DNA of 64,000 nucleotides from JACPVF01 sp964502095 (lineage in GTDB: Bacteria; Chloroflexota; Anaerolineae; Anaerolineales; Villigracilaceae): contig CAZCUF010000001.1 in assembly GCA_964502095.1 (NCBI GenBank), positions 124,001-188,000 on the forward strand, in the 5' to 3' direction. Both the position numbers and the translations under genes were made by a program. Under the pieces are notes generated by a model. That model did no database searches. It was not told where the DNA came from and saw only the letters and a list, made by a program, of their open reading frames with translations. Every line of letters begins with the position of its first letter. Within the stretch, counting starts at the first letter, position 1. Of the stretch, positions 16,975 to 24,149 are shown one piece after another.

Positions 16975-18036
16975 ATGCGCGCTTTACTTCGCAACGATTG
17001 GACAATTGTAGTTCTGGCCGTTCTTTCCAGCGGGCTGACCGGCATTCTGATTTATTCGCACGCCAATGCGGTTCTCAGCTTCTCGATCAGCGCGGTGGCG
17101 CTTGCCATTCTGGCCGCGCTGGTTGGGCAGGCCACCGAACAGCTTGGGACTCGCCTTTCCGCGGGCGCAACCGGCATCCTTCAATCGGCCATCGGAAACC
17201 TGCCCGAACTCTTCGTGGGTATTTTCGCGTTACGCGCCGGGCTGGTTACCGTCGTGCAATCGGCGCTGATCGGATCGATATTAGCCAACAGCCTGCTCGT
17301 GCTTGGGTTTGCCTTTCTGATCGGCGGATTTCGCCACGGAACCCAACGCTTCGATTCACAGACTCCGCGCGTGATCGCCATTCTTACAGTGCTGGCGGTG
17401 GCCGCTCTGACAGTGCCGACTCTCGCGCAAAACTTACACACTCCGGCAGAAACCCACGAAAGTGAACTCAGCATCGCTTGTGCCATCATTTTATTGATCG
17501 TCTTCCTCGGCAGTATTCCTCATTCGCTTCAAGGCGGGCCAACATCCATTACAGCGCAGGCCGAATCCGCAGGCCATTGGTCATTGACGCGCACGATCGT
17601 CACACTGCTTCTGGCGGGCATCGCGGCCGCGTTCGTTTCAGATTGGTTTGTACAGGCTCTCGAACCGGCCATCGCGGTACTGCACATCTCACAAGCTTTC
17701 ACGGGGCTGGTCGTAGTGGCAATCGCAGGCAACGCCGTGGAAAACGTGGTTGGGATTCGGCTGGCCGCGCTCAACAAACCCGATTATGCCGTCAGCGTGA
17801 TTCTAAACAGCGCCTTGCAAGTGGCGCTCGCATTGACTCCTATCCTGGTGGTCTTGAGTTTCTTCCTCAGCCCGGTCCCGCTGACCCTCGTCCTGCCTCC
17901 GTTATTGGTTGCCGCCCTCGCCCTGGCCGCGGTCCTCGGCGCGTTGATCGTGTACGACGGCGAATCGAACTGGCTCGAAGGCATCGCGCTGATCGGCTTG
18001 TATGGGATGATCGCAACCGCCTTTTGGTGGGGATAA
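16975..18036 (+). CDS. Ca2+/H+ antiporter, CaCA/CAX family
   Basis: A 353-aa polytopic exchanger with about eleven membrane segments in two homologous halves. Each half carries its ion-binding alpha motif: GNLPELFVGIFALRAG (about residue 74) and GNAVENVVGIRLAAL (about residue 252), both with the conserved Glu. The family exports calcium in exchange for protons. GAGGA lies ten bases before the ATG. It is a single-gene unit, divergent from the lipoprotein and convergent with the aminotransferase. Confidence 0.88.
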   Translation: MRALLRNDWTIVVLAVLSSGLTGILIYSHANAVLSFSISAVALAILAALVGQATEQLGTRLSAGATGILQSAIGNLPELFVGIFALRAGLVTVVQSALIGSILANSLLVLGFAFLIGGFRHGTQRFDSQTPRVIAILTVLAVAALTVPTLAQNLHTPAETHESELSIACAIILLIVFLGSIPHSLQGGPTSITAQAESAGHWSLTRTIVTLLLAGIAAAFVSDWFVQALEPAIAVLHISQAFTGLVVVAIAGNAVENVVGIRLAALNKPDYAVSVILNSALQVALALTPILVVLSFFLSPVPLTLVLPPLLVAALALAAVLGALIVYDGESNWLEGIALIGLYGMIATAFWWG

Positions 18037-18088
18037 GCCTCGCAGACGGAATCAACTCAAAGTCCCGTATGAGGCGCAGATTTTCATC

Positions 18089-19255
18089 CTAAGCTGAAAC
18101 TTGCGGAAGCAGGCGCTGTAATGCGGTCAACAGTTTGTCCGTATCTTCGCGCGAGTTATAGCCTTGTATCGAAATACGCAGGAAACGCCGTCCGTTCCAA
18201 TCTGTGACGGGGACTTCGATCTTATATTCATCGTACAGCCGTGCCTTCAGTTCGAAAGCATCTTTGAGCGGCGGCAATGGAGCAATGCCCATTTGCACGT
18301 AAAAATCGGAATCAAACGGATAAAGCGGTTCGAGCTTCGTCAGTTCGCAAATGCCGCACAGGGTTTCACGCAACAATACATGACAGTCTTTGCGCACCTG
18401 TTCCCAATTATGTTCGGCCATGAATCGAATCGCATCAGGGACGGCCAGCGCCGCGCTCGGGTCTTTCGTGCCTGTCCATTGCAGGTAATCCACGAATTGC
18501 GAGCCTGTGGTAATTTCGGGTTTGGCGTGATAACCCCAGCTGACAACCAGCGGACGAATCATCTTTTGTAATTCACGGCGCACATACAAAAATGCCGCGC
18601 CTTTGGGCGCCATCATCCATTTGTGACAATTGCCGAAGACGACATCCGCATCGAGGGCGCGCAAGTCCATTGAAATTTGACCCGGCGCGTGCGCGGCGTC
18701 CACAATGGAAAAGATGCCCGCTTCGCGCGCCCGGCGGCAAATCTGCTCCACCGGTAAACGCAAGGCCGTGGCGGACGTAATATGGCTGAGATAAACGGCT
18801 TTCGTGCGAGGTGTGACTGCGGACCAAAACTGTTCGACGATCTCTTCTTCAGAATGTACCGGCAGTGGAATGGGTTGGTGAACGTATCTTGCCTCCCGTT
18901 TCCCGCAGATGAATTCCCACGTGTAATCGCACGCGCCGTACTCGTGATCAGTGGTTAAGACCTCGTCGCCGTGCTCAAGCGGAAGCGCACGCGCAATGAT
19001 ATTCGCGCCGTGCGTGGCATTGGGAATATAAACAAGATCGTTCGCGTCGGCGCGGAGATATTCGCCGAGGGCTGCGCGGGATTCCAATAAAAGCGCGTCC
19101 AGTTCGCGGCCGAGGAAAAGAACCGGTTGTCGTTCCAGCCGTCTTTGCCAATTTTGATAAGATTCAAAAACAGGCGCGGGCGCCGCGCCGAAGGAACCAT
19201 GATTCAAAAAGATAACGTCGGGATCGAGTAGAAATAGGTCTTTTAAGTGTGACAT
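18089..19255 (-). CDS. Class V aminotransferase / isopenicillin-N epimerase-like PLP enzyme
   Basis: A 388-aa fold-type I PLP enzyme. FLNHGSFGAAPAPV opens it, the cofactor-binding Asp is in SIVDAAHAPGQISMDL, and the Schiff-base Lys in GNCHKWMMAPKGAAFLYV (about residue 214). The family includes isopenicillin-N epimerases, cysteine desulfurases and lyases; no SufS-type active Cys loop is evident, so epimerase-like or unassigned is safest. Its promoter shares a palindromic -10 with the divergent MFS gene 36 bp away. Confidence 0.82.
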   Translation of the reverse strand: MSHLKDLFLLDPDVIFLNHGSFGAAPAPVFESYQNWQRRLERQPVLFLGRELDALLLESRAALGEYLRADANDLVYIPNATHGANIIARALPLEHGDEVLTTDHEYGACDYTWEFICGKREARYVHQPIPLPVHSEEEIVEQFWSAVTPRTKAVYLSHITSATALRLPVEQICRRAREAGIFSIVDAAHAPGQISMDLRALDADVVFGNCHKWMMAPKGAAFLYVRRELQKMIRPLVVSWGYHAKPEITTGSQFVDYLQWTGTKDPSAALAVPDAIRFMAEHNWEQVRKDCHVLLRETLCGICELTKLEPLYPFDSDFYVQMGIAPLPPLKDAFELKARLYDEYKIEVPVTDWNGRRFLRISIQGYNSREDTDKLLTALQRLLPQVSA

Positions 19256-19270
19256 ATCCTCTCCGGCGTT

Positions 19271-19282
19271 TGATTATAATCA
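19271..19282. promoter_or_regulatory. Palindromic shared -10, bidirectional promoter
   Basis: TGATTATAATCA is a perfect 12-bp palindrome that reads TATAAT on both strands. It sits between the divergent aminotransferase (ATG at 19255) and MFS gene (ATG at 19291), ten bases from the MFS start and 17 from the aminotransferase start, so one site can serve both directions. Confidence 0.6.
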
Positions 19283-19290
19283 AAAGGTTT

Positions 19291-20547
19291 ATGTTGAAAA
19301 AATTCTTCCAGCAAACCGATCTGCCCGCCGAATACCGGGCAAATTTCATCCATCTCTATTTCGATATGGGCTGGTTCGGGATTCTCAGCGGTTCCGCCGT
19401 CAATTTTCTAAACGTCTACGCGGCGCGTTTGGGCGCGACGGGTTTACAAATCGGCCTGCTGGCCGCAGTTTCCGCGGTGATCAACTTGATCTTTGCCATG
19501 CCTGCCGGCCGCTGGCTGGAGCAGAGACCGATCGGCAAGTCCGTTTTCTGGACCTCCGTTTTTTACCGCTTGGGATTCGCGCTTTGGATTCCGCTCCCGT
19601 GGCTGTTCGGGAACGAAGGCCAGATCTGGGCTTTGATCGTCATCGCGCTCTACATGGGCATTCCGCTCACCGCGCTGTCCGTCGGCTTCAACGCGTTATT
19701 TGCAGACGCGGTTCCCCTGCAATATCGGGCGCATGTGGCCGGCACGCGCAACATTGTTCTTTCCATCGCATTCATGCTAAGCTCCGTAATCAGCGGTTAT
19801 ATGCTGAATCACGTACCCTTTCCGGCAGGCTATCAAATCGTTTTCGCAATCGGATTTTTCGGCGCGATGATGAGCAGTGTCCACTTGTTTTTCATCCGCT
19901 CATTGAAAAAGGATACGCCTCTGCCGCCGTCCGCCCCTCCGCCTGCTCCCGATCAAAAAATAGCTTCCATCCCGCGTCCGTGGCAGGCCGCTCTGCGACT
20001 CGACATTTGGAAAACTCCCTACCGAAAGCATCTATTGGTTCTGCTGGGCTTTCATTTGACGCAATATCTCACCATTCCGCTGTTTTCGCTCTACATGGTC
20101 AACGTCATGCACCTGACCGATAACACCATTGGAATAGGAACCGCACTTTTTTATCTGGCGATGTTGCTTGGCTCGCTGAGATTCCGGCATCTCGCCAATC
20201 GAATCGGCCATAAAGGGTTAACCGGTTGGGGCGCGGCCGGGATGGCGATCTACCCGATTGCCATGGCGTTTTCGTCGCAAGCCTGGCATTACTACGTTAT
20301 TTCGCTTATCGGCGGTTTCGTCTGGGCAATGGTAGGCGGCGCGTACGCCAATTATCTTCTCGAACATACGCCCGCCAACGACCGTCCCTCCCATCTCGCC
20401 TGGTACAACGTGGTGTTGAACGCGGCCATTTTATTCGGCTCACTGGCAGGGCCGGCTTTTTCCAACGTGGCGGGCCTCGTCATCGCGTTGATTTGCTTCG
20501 GGATTCTGCGCCTGCTCTCCGGGCTGGCCATCTTGAAATGGGGATAA
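19291..20547 (+). CDS. Major facilitator superfamily transporter
   Basis: A 418-aa transporter with about twelve membrane segments in two six-helix halves separated by a Pro-rich loop (about residues 205-235). The cytoplasmic MFS motif between helices 2 and 3 appears as AGRWLEQRPIGK. Substrate cannot be told. The start at 19291 is chosen over 19249 because the earlier one overlaps the divergent aminotransferase start; a TATAAT ends ten bases before it, so the transcript would be nearly leaderless. Confidence 0.85.
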   Translation: MLKKFFQQTDLPAEYRANFIHLYFDMGWFGILSGSAVNFLNVYAARLGATGLQIGLLAAVSAVINLIFAMPAGRWLEQRPIGKSVFWTSVFYRLGFALWIPLPWLFGNEGQIWALIVIALYMGIPLTALSVGFNALFADAVPLQYRAHVAGTRNIVLSIAFMLSSVISGYMLNHVPFPAGYQIVFAIGFFGAMMSSVHLFFIRSLKKDTPLPPSAPPPAPDQKIASIPRPWQAALRLDIWKTPYRKHLLVLLGFHLTQYLTIPLFSLYMVNVMHLTDNTIGIGTALFYLAMLLGSLRFRHLANRIGHKGLTGWGAAGMAIYPIAMAFSSQAWHYYVISLIGGFVWAMVGGAYANYLLEHTPANDRPSHLAWYNVVLNAAILFGSLAGPAFSNVAGLVIALICFGILRLLSGLAILKWG

Positions 20548-20560
20548 TACCCGCGTATGT

Positions 20561-20566
20561 TAGAAT
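20561..20566 (+). promoter_or_regulatory. -10 element of smpB, implying a leaderless transcript
   Basis: TAGAAT ends eight bases before the smpB ATG, which would place the transcription start on or next to the start codon. No ribosome site is present. Confidence 0.45.
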
Positions 20567-20574
20567 GAATCTGT

Positions 20575-21033
20575 ATGACCGAAAACATCAAAGTCGTCGC
20601 AACCAACCGCAAAGCAGGGTTCGAATATTTTTTACTGGAACGATTCGAAGCAGGTCTGGCTCTGCAGGGCACCGAGATCAAATCGATTCGCGCGGGACAA
20701 ATCAGCCTGGCTGAAGCTTACGTGGAGATTGGAGACGGACTCGAAGCATGGCTGGTCGAAGCTCACATCGCGCCTTACGCGCAGGGTAACCGCTTCAATC
20801 ACGATCCAAAACGCAAACGACGCCTGCTCCTGCACAAAAAGCAGATTCGTGAACTGTGGAACAACGTCCGCCAAAAAGGCATGACCATCGTGCCGATACG
20901 CGTTTACTTGAAGGCAGGCCGCGCCAAGATCGAGATCGCGCTGGCGCGCGGCAAAAAAGCCTATGACAAGCGCGCCGCCATCGCCAAACGCGATCAGGCG
21001 CGCGAAGCCGAGCGCGAGACCAGAGTTCGCTGA
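20575..21033 (+). CDS. smpB: SsrA-binding protein
   Basis: A 152-aa RNA-binding beta-barrel protein with all family blocks: VVATNRKAGFEYF, GLALQGTEIKSIRAGQISL, EAHIAPY, then the RKRRLLLHKKQI helix and a Lys/Arg-rich C-terminal tail. It delivers tmRNA to stalled ribosomes for trans-translation. No tmRNA gene was found near it; the tRNA-like sequence at 22.5 kb is an fMet fragment, not SsrA. Confidence 0.95.
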   Translation: MTENIKVVATNRKAGFEYFLLERFEAGLALQGTEIKSIRAGQISLAEAYVEIGDGLEAWLVEAHIAPYAQGNRFNHDPKRKRRLLLHKKQIRELWNNVRQKGMTIVPIRVYLKAGRAKIEIALARGKKAYDKRAAIAKRDQAREAERETRVR

Positions 21034-21074
21034 TCGTTTTACTGGGCAAAATCAATTTGCCCGGGAGGAACAAC

Positions 21075-21860
21075 ATGCCACAGCCTTCAACCATTGGCGG
21101 AATCAACCGCCTGCCCGAAAAAGAAAAGCGGGCTATTTACGCCCGCTATATTCCCCAGATTCTGCTCGATCATTTTCATCTGCCCGATGTGGATTCGCAA
21201 AGAATCCAGTCTTTTCTGGAATTTAAATTTGCCGCCGGCTCCAGCGATGTGGAAATGAGCCTGTTTCACGAACTGCGCTTCCCCGACCCGATTCTATACG
21301 CGCACCTGACCGATACCGTCAATGGCCAGGTGCATGTCCTGTTGTATATTTTGAACGATCCGGATTCGCCGCGCTTCGATGTGGATAAACTCCTCAATGG
21401 GACTCCCACACGTTTCGGGACCCAACACCGCAACCTCATGGCGGAACAAGCCGCCCTCGAAGCTGGTTTGGCGCCCGGGCAGGTGCGTCACGGCCTGCGC
21501 ATGCTCGGCCCGGCCATTCAAGCCTTTGAAGGTTTCATCAAGAGCTTGGGACACGAACAATATTTCGTCGAGCCGTTGTATTATCACAACGCGGTGATCT
21601 TCGAGCGTTACGGATTCGCCTATCAGGCGGGGAAACATATCATGGAGCGGATTCAGGCCGGCTTCCAGGAGGGAGGCGTCCTCACCGCCGCGCTGGACGG
21701 ATCGAATGTTTTCCGTCAACCCAACGCGGGGAACAGCATCCGCAGGCGATCCTGGGCCATTCATGACGGAATCCTCGGCGAATCGTTCACCAACGTGACC
21801 ATGTACAAACGAGTAGGCAAATCGGCTGGCGTTAGCACAACGGCCGATTGCGCATGGTGA
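21075..21860 (+). CDS. Conserved protein of unknown function
   Basis: A 261-aa soluble protein that I do not recognise. It has mixed alpha/beta composition, no signal peptide or membrane segment, a charged N-terminus (LPEKEKRAIYARYIP) and a HHxx-poor, Tyr/Phe-rich middle (GHEQYFVEPLYYHNAVIFERYGF). The last feature resembles the C-terminal part of acyltransferase-type folds, but no acetyl-CoA motif is visible. Start by the GGGAGGA box seven bases before 21075. It lies between smpB and the QueT-like gene on the same strand. Confidence 0.7.
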   Translation: MPQPSTIGGINRLPEKEKRAIYARYIPQILLDHFHLPDVDSQRIQSFLEFKFAAGSSDVEMSLFHELRFPDPILYAHLTDTVNGQVHVLLYILNDPDSPRFDVDKLLNGTPTRFGTQHRNLMAEQAALEAGLAPGQVRHGLRMLGPAIQAFEGFIKSLGHEQYFVEPLYYHNAVIFERYGFAYQAGKHIMERIQAGFQEGGVLTAALDGSNVFRQPNAGNSIRRRSWAIHDGILGESFTNVTMYKRVGKSAGVSTTADCAW

Positions 21861-21907
21861 GTTGGCTTTACTTGCACAACCAAATCGATTATTGACAGCG
21901 AGCTTTC

Positions 21908-22405
21908 ATGCAGTTAAGCACACGAAAAATTGTTCATGCCGCGCTGGTCGGCGCGTTATATGCCGTGTTTACCATTGGTATTGCCCCATTTAGTTACGGC
22001 CCGATTCAATTCCGCGTAGCCGAAATCTTCAAGGTGATGGTTTTATTCGACCCGGTTTACGCGTTCGGCATCGGCATCGGAACGTTCTTCGGCAATTTAG
22101 CCAGTCCGTTTGTAGGCCCATGGGAATTGATCTTCATGCCATTGAGCGATATGCTCGGCGGCGTGGCAACATATTACTTCTATAAAATTCTCCGTAAACG
22201 CTATCCGCTTTTGCCGCTGGTCTTTTACGCGTTGACCACCTCTGCATCGGTGGGGTTGATGTTAACCGCGCTCGATGTGGGTGGCTTTTGGGTTTTAGCC
22301 GGCAGTGTGGCCGTTTCCGAAATCGTAATTCTGGCGGCGGGCTATCCGATCATACAATCCATCGTTCGCACATTGCGCGCACGCGGCATCGATGTGGAAC
22401 ATTGA
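21908..22405 (+). CDS. QueT-like transporter (ECF-type S component, queuosine precursor)
   Basis: A 165-aa membrane protein with five to six hydrophobic segments. IAPFSYGPIQFRVAEIFKVMVLFDP near the N-terminus and GTFFGNLASPFVGPWELIFMPLSDMLGG match the QueT family, which imports a queuosine precursor through an energy-coupling module. I looked for a preQ1 riboswitch in the 47-bp leader and saw none. It is the last core gene before the tRNA-fMet fragment and island junction. Confidence 0.8.
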   Translation: MQLSTRKIVHAALVGALYAVFTIGIAPFSYGPIQFRVAEIFKVMVLFDPVYAFGIGIGTFFGNLASPFVGPWELIFMPLSDMLGGVATYYFYKILRKRYPLLPLVFYALTTSASVGLMLTALDVGGFWVLAGSVAVSEIVILAAGYPIIQSIVRTLRARGIDVEH

Positions 22406-22431
22406 AGCGATGAAATCAATCGTCTTAAATC

Positions 22432-22461
22432 AAAAACCGCCAGGCTGTTCATGCCTGACGG
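22432..22461 (-). terminator. Intrinsic terminator, minus strand
   Basis: CCGTCAGGC (minus strand, 22461-22453) pairs with GCCTGGCGG (22445-22437) with one mismatch and a 7-nt loop, followed by TTTTT. It lies just 3' of the tRNA-fMet fragment and probably was the terminator of the original tRNA; it also lies 3' of the QueT-like gene. Confidence 0.75.
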
Positions 22462-22479
22462 TCTCCGATTGATCTTCAG

Positions 22480-22522
22480 TAGCGGGGGCAGGACTCGAAC
22501 CTGCGACCTCCGGGTTATGAGC
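22480..22522 (-). pseudogene. tRNA-fMet (CAT) 3' half, att-site fragment
   Basis: On the minus strand it reads anticodon loop CTCATAA, stem strand CCCGG, variable loop AGGTC, a complete T arm (GCAGG-TTCGAGT-CCTGC), acceptor strand CCCCGCT and discriminator A. The CCC directly after the loop and the match to initiator tRNAs identify fMet. The 5' half (acceptor, D arm, 5' anticodon strand) is absent; unrelated sequence starts at the anticodon loop, the usual crossover point of tRNA-targeting integrases. Confidence 0.85.
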
Positions 22523-22650
22523 TACAATTTTCGATCGCAAACTTACAAGCGACAGGCTGCTGTTTTTAAGGTAGCCTTACGATCTTTGATTCGTAAGAGC
22601 CTGTAGATGTTTGGTCGCAGAAATAGCGGCCAGATGTCTTTATATCACAA
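22480..22650 (-). repeat. Direct repeat copy 1 (att scar)
   Basis: 171 bp colinear with 49032-49222, about 95 percent identical apart from one 20-nt insertion in the other copy. It consists of the tRNA-fMet 3' half plus about 128 bp of shared non-tRNA arm, which contains the stem CTTACGA/TCGTAAG enclosed by ACAGGC/GCCTGT. Confidence 0.9.
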
Positions 22651-22833
22651 AGAGTATTCTTCTGCAATTGTTGAGAAATCCAACCTGGATATCTAATAAA
22701 ATGAAGGATTCCTTATAATTAAAGATTGTGGAAGTCTTTTTCTGTAAATGCAAAGTTGTTTATTTTCCATATCGCGGGTGCGAGGAAGCCATACACAATG
22801 CGCGAGGTGAAGATGGAGAGAACGCCGATTATT
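22651..22833. other. AT-rich island edge without a convincing gene
   Basis: Distinctly AT-richer than its surroundings. On the minus strand a reading frame of some 35 codons ending at a TAA (22719-22721) gives a hydrophobic stretch (IGVLSIFTSRIVYGFLAPA) that could be the degraded end of a membrane-protein gene. Nothing else is recognised. Confidence 0.4.
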
Positions 22834-23193
22834 CTATACACGTCGAAACCACAGCAGCGCGAAAATGACAATCCACGTGGCGATGCGAAAGGTCATCGCG
22901 CCGACGCTTTGGAAGGCGGCGGTGTTGCGAAGGATGGTGAAGAGTAGAACCAGCACGAGCGCGTGCAGGATGAAGACCACAATGGATGTTCTCAGCGCAT
23001 AAGGATGGTTGACCCAGAGCAGGTAGGCGGGGATGAGGGTCAGCAAGCCGACGGTGAAGTTGTACACGGGGAGCCAGGCGATGACGTTCCAGCCAGGCTT
23101 CCAGCCGCGCAGAACCATTCCACCCGCGAGGATGGATGTCCCGCCGACGAGGAAGGCGAGGATCGAGGGAAGTTTTGAGAGGAGGGTGTTCAT
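22834..23193 (-). CDS. Four-TM membrane protein of unknown function
   Basis: A 119-aa protein with four predicted membrane segments (about residues 7-28, 37-60, 68-90, 97-116). I do not recognise the family. Its start overlaps the DUF1858 stop by four bases, so it is translated as the last gene of the leftward cupin / heme-copper-like / cytochrome c / DUF1858 run and probably belongs to the same respiratory function. Confidence 0.7.
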   Translation of the reverse strand: MNTLLSKLPSILAFLVGGTSILAGGMVLRGWKPGWNVIAWLPVYNFTVGLLTLIPAYLLWVNHPYALRTSIVVFILHALVLVLLFTILRNTAAFQSVGAMTFRIATWIVIFALLWFRRV

Positions 23194-23414
23194 GATTCGC
23201 CTTTCTTTGCAATCGCCTGTTTGAGAATTTGCAGGAATTCATCGAGCGGAACGCGATGGATGCGCGCCGCCCATTCGACGGTCACTGCCTTTGCCGCCAA
23301 CATTCGCAGGGAGTAACGTCCCACGCGCTTGACGCCGAAGATTTCCATCACGTCGGCAATGTCGCCGTATTCTTCGAGGATGGCAGAGACACGGGTGTCT
23401 TTGGTGATTTCCAT
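23190..23414 (-). CDS. DUF1858-domain protein
   Basis: A 74-aa protein with the DUF1858 pattern: ITKDTRVSAILEEYGDIADVMEIFGVKRVGR. The domain is seen alone or as the N-terminus of ScdA/RIC-type iron-sulfur repair proteins and hybrid redox proteins, and is frequent in nitrate/nitrite and anaerobic respiration loci. The usual Cys of the motif is replaced here (FGVKRVGR), so a metal- or redox-ligand role is doubtful. It is coupled by ATGA to the next gene. Confidence 0.8.
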   Translation of the reverse strand: MEITKDTRVSAILEEYGDIADVMEIFGVKRVGRYSLRMLAAKAVTVEWAARIHRVPLDEFLQILKQAIAKKGES

Positions 23415-23424
23415 TTTACGTTTT

Positions 23425-23471
23425 GTACCGCAAGATTCATGGTGCGAGGGGCAAGATAAATCTTGCGGTAC
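23425..23471. repeat. Intergenic 13-bp perfect inverted repeat
   Basis: GTACCGCAAGATT (23425-23437) and AATCTTGCGGTAC (23459-23471) with a 21-nt loop, between the DUF1858 and DUF2892-type genes. No T run; REP-like or an mRNA-processing hairpin. Confidence 0.65.
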
Positions 23472-23477
23472 ACGATC

Positions 23478-23711
23478 TCACTTACCAGCCAGTTTCTTGC
23501 GCGCTTCCACGCCACTGAGCGGATAGCCCATCGCCAGCCCAGCCAGGCAGAAGTCGAACACGCCGCCTGAGATGGGGACAAGCGCCACGATCGCCAGGAT
23601 CGTTCCGAGCGTGCCATGCACGACGAACAGACCGACGCTCATGATCACGAGTCCCAGCACGACGCGGGCGGCACGACCTGCGACGCTGGTCATAAATTTG
23701 ATGAAGTTCAT
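23478..23711 (-). CDS. YgaP-like/DUF2892 inner-membrane domain protein
   Basis: A 77-aa protein with two hydrophobic segments and the family pattern RAARVVLGLVIMSVGLFV...ALVPISGGVFDFCLAG. In the usual DUF2892 motif the Cys in the CxL position near the C-terminal segment is kept (FDFCLAG). The family often accompanies sulfur and nitrogen-oxide redox genes. Start from the ATG at 23711; ten bases separate it from the upstream cytochrome gene's stop. Confidence 0.8.
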   Translation of the reverse strand: MNFIKFMTSVAGRAARVVLGLVIMSVGLFVVHGTLGTILAIVALVPISGGVFDFCLAGLAMGYPLSGVEARKKLAGK

Positions 23712-23721
23712 TTTGGTCTCC

Positions 23722-24135
23722 TTATTTCAACGTGTGAATGTAGGCGATGACTTGCCAGATTTGTTCATCCGTCAAGATGCCTTTCCATGCGACCATTGAG
23801 GTCCCGCTTCTGCCCGTGGAAATACGCCAGAAGAAATAATCGTCTGAAGCGATCTTGCTCAGTTCGACCAAATTCTTCGGAGCGGGATCGAGCGCGGCTC
23901 CTGCGGGACCGTCGCCGTGACCCTGTGGCCCGTGACAGGTCGAACAGTTGGTGTTGAAGATGGTCGCGCCCGCCGTCGCGGCGTCCGCGCCGAGGGGATT
24001 GGTCTTACCTGCATATTCGGCTGGCACAGGTTCGAGCGTGGCAGTCGTGCTGGGATTGGCGGGAGCGGCGGGTGTTCCGCAAGCCGCCAAAGTCAGGACA
24101 AAAACCGCCAAAAGAAGGTACAAAATCTTTTTCAT
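23722..24135 (-). CDS. c-type cytochrome lipoprotein, monoheme
   Basis: A 137-aa exported lipoprotein: lipobox Cys19 (LAAC), Ala/Pro/Thr linker, then a class I cytochrome c domain with heme site CSTCH (Cys64, Cys67, His68) and a distal Met in GTSMVAWKGILTDEQIWQVIAYI. It would shuttle electrons on the outer face of the membrane. The start at 24135 is preferred over the longer frame because it directly gives the signal peptide. It lies just downstream of the heme-copper-like membrane protein, which may be its redox partner (inference). Confidence 0.88.
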   Translation of the reverse strand: MKKILYLLLAVFVLTLAACGTPAAPANPSTTATLEPVPAEYAGKTNPLGADAATAGATIFNTNCSTCHGPQGHGDGPAGAALDPAPKNLVELSKIASDDYFFWRISTGRSGTSMVAWKGILTDEQIWQVIAYIHTLK

Positions 24136-24149
24136 AGTTCTCCGCTTCG

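Noticed and set aside
21861..21907. preQ1 riboswitch before the QueT-like gene
   Set aside because: The 47-bp leader lacks the preQ1 stem-loop and A-rich tail.
22480..22650. tmRNA (ssrA) near smpB
   Set aside because: The 3' part has an anticodon stem-loop strand (CTCATAACCC) typical of initiator tRNA, and there is no tag reading frame or SsrA 5' end.
22480..22650. tRNA-fMet interrupted by a group I intron
   Set aside because: No 5' tRNA half (AGCGGGG acceptor strand, D arm) is found upstream, the break is at the 5' anticodon-stem border and not within the loop, and two near-identical copies with the same truncation fit att scars better.
22726..22947. 73-codon plus-strand frame at the island edge
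   Set aside because: Overlaps the 3' end of the coupled four-TM gene on the other strand, with no ribosome site or similarity.
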